Below are positions 58,041 to 64,000 of a DNA stretch of 64,000 bases, piece after piece. This DNA comes from Papaver somniferum (lineage: Eukaryota; Streptophyta; Magnoliopsida; Ranunculales; Papaveraceae). The position numbers and the translations under genes are program-made. Numbering within the stretch: the first letter of the stretch is position 1; each line of letters opens with the position of its first letter. The notes beneath the pieces were generated by a model. That model made no database searches, was not told the DNA's origin, and saw only the letters and a list, made by a program, of their open reading frames with translations. The DNA lies in assembly GCF_003573695.1 (NCBI RefSeq), contig NC_039362.1, forward strand, positions 196,451,084-196,515,083, read 5' to 3'.

Positions 58041-58204
58041 CTTGTGGCATGCAATTGTGGATCTATTCCCGGTATCTCATGCATGCTTCCTGCGAAAACA
58101 TCTTTATATTCTCGCAAAGGGTTAACAGTTCTTTCTTCTTCTTCCACGTCCATTTTGGTTCCAATTCTCAATATTAGAGGTTCTTCTATAGACCCAACGT
58201 TTAT

Positions 58205-59098
58205 TTATTTTGTTGGTTCTGCGGCAATGTAACTGGGTTTAGGTTCTCCCATTGGTGTTGGTTCTTTTATTGTTTTCATAGGTCCTTCTCCTTCTTCCGA
58301 AATATTGCTGGGTATTCCTTTTCCTTCTTTTGTCCTTATCATATATACTTTAAATTCTTCTTCTTTCTTTGCTTCCTTTGCCAACTTTCTGCGAAATTGT
58401 TTCTTTTTTGCTTGTCCTTCATAATGCTTTACTTCAATTTGATGACATAACTTCGCATTGTCAACATCTCCTCTGATTTCACCTATTCCATTTGGTGTGG
58501 GGAACTTAATACATTTATGCAACGTTCATACTACACCTTTTATCGCATGTATCCATGGTCTTTCGAATAACATATTATATGGCGATTCCATATCCACCAC
58601 ACATAGTGTTACGTGTGTTTCGATCTCTCCAAGTGGGATTCGTACCACTATTTCTCCTTTAGGTTTTGTTGTGGACTTTCCAAAGCCGTGAACAAAATAT
58701 GTTGAACTGGACATTTCTTCATCTTTAAATTCCATTCCCCCGTATGCATGATAAAATATTATATCCACTGAACTTCCTGTATCGATTAAAGTTCTGTTCA
58801 ATATCCATTCTCCCGTAGATTTTGTTGTTGTCTCCTTCTCTTTTCGCGTAATAGGCACTGTAATAACCAATGGAGATGTGTGGTTCAAATTTTGTTTTGG
58901 TATTTCTTCCGCCATGAATGTAATTTTTTGCTTTTCCCAATCTTTCAAGGGTGACGTCTTTTCTACCGCCATAACCTTGCTTCCTTCAAAATTTCGTTTA
59001 TGTATTCTTCCTTTGATGTTTTCATGGAATTCATTAACCATCGTTTTTGTTATCATATTACACTCCAATCTTTTGTCATCTTCATTAATTCTAATCAT
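58205..59098 (-). pseudogene. Aspartic protease of element C (frameshifted)
   Basis: The frame 59098-58526 starts MIRINEDDKRLECN, whose later part aligns with D's protease region (PLKDWEKQKITFMAEEIP against PLEEWQKQIISFTAEEIP). The active site is RTLIDTGSSVDIIFYHAY with the catalytic Asp intact; the end is VVDMESPYNMLFERPWIH, where Gly of the usual GRPW is Glu. A stop at 58526 separates it from the tail, which continues in 58522-58205 (HKCIKFPTPNGIGEIRGD). This is the first coding region after the primer site: gag is missing. Confidence 0.8.
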
Positions 59099-59186
59099 TT
59101 TTCTTTTAACTGGTTCACTGATTTATTTAATCACTTTCTTGATTTGAACAATCTCAACAACAATCTTCAACTTTCGATCTTCAATT

Positions 59187-59203
59187 CCCTGTTTCTAGCG
59201 CCA
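59187..59203 (-). other. Primer-binding site of element C
   Basis: TGGCGCTAGAAACAGGG on the minus strand, the same as in element D. Confidence 0.75.
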
Positions 59204-59206
59204 TTA

Positions 59207-59676
59207 TGTAGTTGCAGGAAATCCTACACTACACCCGTCATATGATTTCATGATTACTCAACTCATTTTTAGATTCACACTCTTAATTTTATTGATCAAT
59301 CTTTGAATATTCTTACAAGAAAAGATAAAGGAATCAAGAATGACCTCTGCTCTAGACTTTCTCTCTCCTATTTACTTGTTTCTTACTCAAAAAAGATCTC
59401 TCCTTTCCTTTACAACTGAACGACAATTTATAGGGAAGTATATAATGGATGACAGCTAATCTGTCCTTTATTTTCGGAAATGACTTGCGATATTCTCGCA
59501 ACCTTACAAATCTTAATCTCGTAAACTCTCTAATTTTCGCATGACCATCACATCTTTCTCATGATTTTAGCTGACGTCGTTTATTATATCATTTTTGAAA
59601 TTTTTCTGCGACGCTGTTGTGTTGTGTTGTTGATAATTTCGCTAAGATATTATTGTTGCGAGATTCTGATCCTACA
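59207..59676 (-). repeat. 5' LTR of element C (470 bp)
   Basis: TGTAGTTGCAGG to GATCCTACA on the plus strand, followed by target copy ATACC. Confidence 0.85.
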
Positions 59677-59681
59677 ATACC

Positions 59682-59717
59682 AAAGCTTGGTGAGTTCAAC
59701 CGAGTAATGCTCTAACA
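59682..59717 (-). repeat. 5' LTR of element E, outer end
   Basis: AAAGCTTGGTGAGTTCAACC to GCTCTAACA continues the LTR broken at 50589 and ends E. The next bases, GATCA, have no partner because E's other end is truncated. Confidence 0.8.
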
Positions 59718-59924
59718 GATCACAGTTTAGATCATTTTTTTTTATAATTCCATGAAAATATATTTTTGATCAAACAACCAGAAACATGTTATTTTCATGG
59801 GAAGATGGCTAATTCCATTGAATTAACTAATATCAAGCAACAAGTAACAAACGTAAAAACAACATCATTATGTTAAAAGCTCGAAGAAGAAAAGAGGTGT
59901 TGGGAAAGCTCACTGCAAGTGAGT

Positions 59925-60480
59925 TACTACCTCCTACTTGTTCATGTTGTGAAATATATCAAATCAGTACATTTGACCTTGATATTTTAGCATCTAAATC
60001 TCTTATTTCTGCCATTTCTTTACTTTGTGTTTCTCATAATCTGAGGAAACATGGGATTCGGAAATTCCGTATTGTTGATCGGTGTCATGGTCATATGGAC
60101 AAATTCCGGAAACAATACATCCAGATGATCCGGGTGAATTCTCTTTGAAAAGCATCCATTGGAGTGAAACTGTATACATTGATGTATAAGTCAACACCAT
60201 GTCCTTGTCTAGTGCCGCATCCATAAGATACTGATATCGTGGTGCACGAGGATTTGGTGCCCTCATCCCACATCGGGTGGGGTGGATGCCAGGCATCTAT
60301 GGTGTAGAGAGCCCTATGTGCTCCAAATGCGCAAGCCTTTATTTAACATTCTTGCATCTTAAACTAGTACGTATATCGGTTTTGAATTTTTTGATGAAAT
60401 GAGTATCTTAAGCGGGCATATTACAAGTTTGATTCATGCACATTTTAAATTGGGAATTGAATTAGGATCATCTTACTTTA
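59925..60480 (+). pseudogene. Partial duplicate of the DUF3537 gene (exon 1 and intron 1)
   Basis: 59925-60135 is close to exon 1 of the gene at 15784: it encodes CEIYQISTFDLDILASKSL, LLCVSHNLRKHGIRKF and KFRKQYIQMIR. It then passes through the same donor position into sequence matching intron 1 (CATCTTAAACTAGTA near 60353, as near 16517). The acidic N-terminus is replaced by unrelated sequence, and exons 2-4 are absent. It is a leftover of a tandem duplication or a partial copy. Identity is high enough to suggest a fairly recent event. Confidence 0.75.
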
Positions 60481-61096
60481 TGTTGTGATCACCTGTTTTT
60501 GTATGTATGTTATAAAGATTTGTTTGGATTCATTAGTTACATATGGGATCCATGCGCGGATACACTTTGGGATTCGTTATAGTTACATATGGCCATATTA
60601 AGCTTCAAACCATAATCATACAATTCTAAACCCTAAAAAACTGTAAACTTAACTGGTAATATGTCGGTCGACCTATCATATGCCTATCAAATTTTGATCA
60701 TCCCATTATATTGATCATCCCAATATATCTAACTAAGCAATAATTTTTCAAAAACCATACAAAAATAATTAAACTAAGCCAGATTCAAATTTCAACACAG
60801 ATTAATCCAAAAAGAAGTCCATTAGCAAAACATCAAAAGGAAATGAGATGCAACCCCCATGCATTATTTTTTCTCTTTGAGGAAAAAGGCCAATTTTATT
60901 AATCAACAACGATCACCAAAGAGATGAAAGCTATGAGAAAAAGATAAAAGATACAAAGGGTTTAGCTGTTTCATATAAAAGCATCACCGTAGCAACAAAT
61001 CCATGCATTCAACTAACATACTAAACCAAGTATCCAAAAGCATTCATGGACGACGTTGTTCAGACAAGCTGGGTTCACCAAATAAGAAGTAATTAA
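60481..61096. other. Intergenic, no gene seen
   Basis: AT-rich. A short internal duplication (TTGGATTCATTAG / GGGATTCGTTA with ACATATGG, 60525-60595) is visible. It probably holds the 3' UTR of the minus-strand gene that ends at 61097. Confidence 0.5.
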
Positions 61097-62903
61097 TCAC
61101 TCGAAAGTATTGAAGAAATCAGCAGCATTTGGTCCGTTTAATTCAAACAATGAGCAGCATCTAATAAGTTCTTCTTCTGTGGTTGCTTGTTGGAGTAGTA
61201 CGCTCAATTCATCTTCCTCGTCTGTCGAACATTGTTGTTCAACTGCACCGTACATACAAATAGTTAAGTCCAAAACTATAATACTAAAGTTCCATGGACA
61301 ACTACTCCCATAATAAGGAATAAGATTGAAGATTACCCATATCTGAAGTTGATGCTTCATTATTAGTATTCGGAGACCCACTGGTTGTGGTAGTCAGTGA
61401 ATTTTGCACCACATTTTCTTCTTGTTCGAAAGGAAACACTAGATACTGCGGACAATTCTTCGCAGTGTGTCCCTAACATTCACACAACTGACATGGCGGT
61501 GCATAAGCCATGGAAAATCCTATCATTGCAAGCAGGTTTTTGAGGTTAATTAGGCTAGCTTCTTCCATCTAGCCACTTCATCAGTTAAACGCTCTGCTTG
61601 GCTACTTAAAACCGATGTTTGATCGGTGAAAAATAATAATTGACTGGTCAAAATCGACTTCTCTTCCTGTAATCAAGTTTCAAACGTTCTCGGGCTAAAA
61701 TAATATAGTTAACAATCAAAATACAAAGAATAACTCTTTCTGTTCCCATTTTGTACAAACCATTACTCGGATCACATATCTACACTAATATATACCTGTA
61801 AATCTTTTGCTTTTTTTTCGGCTTCTTCTAAATTTTGTTTTCTTTTATGCCGCGACTTTTCCGCTGATATCTTGTTTTGAGCTTTTCTGAAACAAGAAAA
61901 AGCAAACATAAACTTGATTAAGTTTTGCATCTCTGGTCATTCTACTTCTTTGACTCAAATATCATTTTTGCTTGCTAAAAGCAAACCTCACCTTTTCAGC
62001 CTTTTCAGCTCTTCTGGATCTATGTTAGTGGTTTCAACCTGGTCTGCTGATAGTACAGGCGCATTAGCGCAGCTACCACCAACGGACTGGATGTTGCAGC
62101 CGCCTCCTACACTTCCACCGTTGGTTTTGTCGTTGATCTCTATAGATGAGCATCTAGCCAAAGTATTTTGGTATCGATGTTGTTGTGGTGCTCCATTTCT
62201 ACTACCTCTTAAAGGGTAATTGGACGGTGATGGGTATAAATTTTCTCCTGCAAAATTAAATGCCTGTAAACCATGTAAGTATTATATTTAAAGTAGAAAA
62301 CGAAAACAATTAATAAAATGTATCAAGACGAGGAGGCATAAGAGCCTAGAGGTGCTAGACTTCCTAAGGTCAAAGGACGCAAAACCATAAACCACACAAA
62401 AAAAAAGTTCAGAAAACCATCCCACGAGAAGGGAATGAAAAACCAAAAAAAGAGAAGTCAAAAAAAAATCTTCCAACAAATAAGGAATGAAAAACCAAAA
62501 AGGGAAAAATAAAAATAAAAAAAAGTTGCATCCTATAGGTTTAATTTTACACCCTTTTCTTGTAAAGTTCCGAGGAGGCACTAAAAGATACAAAAGTAAC
62601 TTTGATGAACTTTCCGAGATCACACCAACACTATAAACCATAGGCAAGCTTACTAAAAGGGATTTCCTAAAGGTTTACTTGCTATAAGCTTTATCTTGTA
62701 AAGCGTCCAGGGAAGAAAAGAAAAACCTTACCACAAAAAGGGAATGAAATGGTTTAAAAAAAAATAAAAAAAAATAAATTATCTGCTAAAACTTTGGTGG
62801 TATCTTCTACTTATAAGTGTTTTTCCCCTAAGATCTGGTTAAAGTTAGAAACTCTAGCCGAGTTGATATGTCCGAAAGGAAACAATAGTTATCTACTCAC
62901 CAT
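61097..62903 (-). pseudogene. bZIP-like gene with C-terminal CCHC zinc knuckle, probably disrupted
   Basis: Minus-strand exons by GT/AG sites: 62903-62901 (ATG only), 62263-61992, 61886-61796, 61666-61337, 61242-61097. Exons 1-3 splice in frame. Exon 2 is Gly/Asn/Ser-rich and ends DPEELKRLKR. Exon 3 gives the bZIP basic region NKISAEKSRHKRK (N-x7-R present) and starts the zipper. Exon 4 continues it with Leu heptads (SILTSQLLFFTDQTSVLSSQ). This resembles the plant bZIP groups around VIP1/bZIP34/61 and would bind DNA in the nucleus. Within exon 4 the frame shifts near 61580. Beyond it CQLCEC-x-GHTAKNC, a CX2CX4HX4C knuckle, has a TAG (61473-61475) inside. Exon 5 is acidic and ends NGPNAADFFNTFE. 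Either a decayed fusion gene, or a bZIP gene ending early with a relic behind it. Confidence 0.6.
62264..62900 (-). other. First intron of the bZIP-like gene
   Basis: 637 bases between ATG|GTGAGT (62900) and a TTTACAG acceptor (62264-62270). Contains T/A-rich tracts and two near-repeats on AAAACCAAAAAGGGAA-like sequence (62430-62510, 62710-62760). The long minus-strand frame 62288-62647 lies inside it and I do not regard it as a gene. Confidence 0.5.
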
Positions 62904-63050
62904 GACAATCACAAAAGGAAGCAAAAAACAATTAGAGACCGGGATCGAGATAGTGAATGAGAAATGAAAAAACTTGCGATTTAGATAGCGAATGAAAAAT
63001 GGGAAGGCTTAAAGGGATAAAGGAATTTGGAGTTTCGGTGTTTGATGCTT

Positions 63051-63063
63051 GCTCTTATATAGG
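63051..63063 (-). promoter_or_regulatory. TATA box of the bZIP-like gene
   Basis: The minus strand reads CCTATATAAGAGC about 150 bases before the ATG, a consensus plant TATA box. Transcription would start near 63020. Confidence 0.6.
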
Positions 63064-64000
63064 AAAGAACAATAATAATTCGATGAAAATATTTACGAAA
63101 AATGCGATGTGAGGACACGTGTAAAGAATCTCGTTAGCCAGCTGAGTCATAAATACAGAATCCAAACCAGGGTTCGAAAAATTAATTAGAATTCGAAAAA
63201 TTAAATAGGTTCCATTAAAAGAAAAAAAAAAAAAGGTCCGAAAAATTAAATAGAGTTCATACTTTATTGACTAATGTAATGATGTAATGGTTAAGCCGTT
63301 ACTGTAATTATGTTAGAGACAAAAACATAATTACTTTTGTCCAAGCCTGAATCAAATTAAATTATTTTGTGTAGCATATGTATGTTGTTGAAAATTTTCG
63401 AAGTTATTTTCTTTTAAGTGTTGTGATTTGTTTCGATTTTTCTCTTATAGCGTCTGTTCTTTTTAAAAGTACAAGTTTTTCTCAGAAGTTGATACAAGAG
63501 TTCTTTAATTAAATTTTTTTTCCTTCTTCTAAAATTTGGTTACATGCTAATTTTTGGTGTATCCAATTAAGTTGAAAAACTACTTCCTAAATTGTATCCT
63601 AACGCACTCCTAATTTTATTTTGAAATGTAAAAATTGATTTTAATAGTTCTGATTGATTTTCCAAAAATTGTTAGTATTTCTTTATCGGATGTCAAATAA
63701 ATTATGCTAGAACTAAAATGTATAAAAAATGTATCTATATATGTGTAGTTAAAATAGAGAATGTAAATATTTTTAAATCTTGTTAAGAGTTCGTTAATTT
63801 ATGACGTTTTAGATTGAGTTCGTTAATTTTCGGCGCTTTAGATTTTATAACATCTACTGTGTCGTACGTAATGCCAACAAATAAACATTACATGTTAATA
63901 GACTTTAAATATGTCTAAGAGTTCGTTAATTTCTACCATGAATTCCAACAAATAAACATGACACGTAGACTTTAAATATGTCTTAAAATTTGTTAATTTG
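63064..64000. other. Intergenic with short direct repeats, no gene
   Basis: AT-rich. GTTCGTTAATTT-like words recur at about 63788, 63819, 63920 and 63988. CCAACAAATAAACAT followed by GACTTTAAATATGTCT occurs twice (63875 and 63946). A GAAAAATTAA repeat is present at 63175-63250. Confidence 0.6.

Larger units (their letters stand above)
50590..59676 (-). mobile_element. Element C: Tat-type Ty3/gypsy element without gag, with antisense gene
   Basis: 9087 bp, minus strand, LTRs 59207-59676 and 50590-51058, perfect target duplication ATACC (50585-50589 and 59677-59681). The order in element direction is primer site, protease, RT, RNase H, a second RNase H-like domain, integrase, non-coding, antisense gene, 3' LTR. 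The extra RNase H domain and the antisense gene before the 3' LTR are features of the Tat lineage. Protease begins within about 90 bases of the primer site and no gag is present. Confidence 0.85.
26091..59717 (-). mobile_element. Element E: gag-only Ty1/copia-type retrotransposon, host of nested insertions
   Basis: Minus-strand element. Its 5' LTR is 45433-59717 (interrupted by solo LTR H and element C), the primer site is 45419-45430, and the gag-like gene runs 45350-43902. Its 3' non-coding region is 28990-26387 and the truncated 3' LTR is 26386-26091. With A (28996-43901) removed, gag joins 28990 and stops within about 30 bases, so there is no pol. Removing all insertions leaves an LTR of about 2.7 kb and an internal region of about 4.1 kb: a non-autonomous element. 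Confidence 0.65.

Noticed and set aside
20928..59717. A single copia element with G LTRs at 20928-23908 and 45433-59717
   Set aside because: The flanks (AAACT before 20928, GATCA after 59717) do not match. A second, truncated LTR with its own polypurine tract at 26091-26386 pairs better with E's interior.
62288..62647. 119-codon minus-strand frame
   Set aside because: Inside intron 1 of the bZIP-like gene, Phe/Leu-rich from T-tracts.

Overview
This is plant nuclear DNA, almost certainly from a eudicot. It has spliced genes with plant introns, Athila-type, Tat-type and chromovirus Ty3/gypsy elements, Ty1/copia long terminal repeats (LTRs), an Emigrant-like MITE, and very AT-rich intergenic sequence. 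I cannot name the species from sequence alone. About 85 percent of the window is transposon, mostly LTR retrotransposons nested in each other. There is one assembly gap (28 N at 26557-26584).

Left block (1-15.6 kb), youngest to oldest: an Athila-like element runs off the left edge (leader 1-724, LTR 725-2336). It cuts Tat-type element D (2337-6653, minus strand; gag and protease only). D lies beside two copia LTR fragments (6654-8385), which cut the reverse transcriptase of a Reina-like chromovirus (8386-11575, minus). That gene also carries an Emigrant-like MITE (8448-9097). The chromovirus lies next to a LINE-type RNase H fossil, which is split by an element full of palindromic minisatellite (about 11.9-13.56 kb). 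A candidate MULE with terminal inverted repeats and a dense motif array follows (14161-15564).

Host locus: a four-exon DUF3537 membrane-protein gene (15784-17994) is the only apparently intact host gene. A damaged copy of its first exon and intron is at about 59.92-60.48 kb. Next to that is a minus-strand bZIP-like gene (61097-62903) whose 3' part carries a CCHC zinc knuckle and appears broken. The two DUF3537 copies were probably tandem neighbours before the insertions.

Central block (18.3-59.7 kb): a candidate hAT-like container (18275-25649) holds a copia LTR. Then comes copia element E (26091-59717, minus; gag only). Inside E are: Athila-like element A (28996-43901, TSD CTTTC) between E's gag and its 3' region; element B (35380-42406), inserted in A's 3' LTR; a solo copia LTR, H (45600-48051, TSD AAGTG), in E's 5' LTR; and Tat-type element C (50590-59676, TSD ATACC), also in E's 5' LTR.

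The most interesting points are these. D has gag and protease but no RT/RNase H/integrase, while C, with the same LTR and primer site, has protease and pol but no gag, and carries an intron-containing antisense coiled-coil gene. A's 5' LTR is followed not by its leader and gag but by an exact copy of the 102 bp that flank its 3' LTR. B is a non-autonomous Athila-like element carrying an unrecognised acidic ORF. None of the retroelements looks autonomous.
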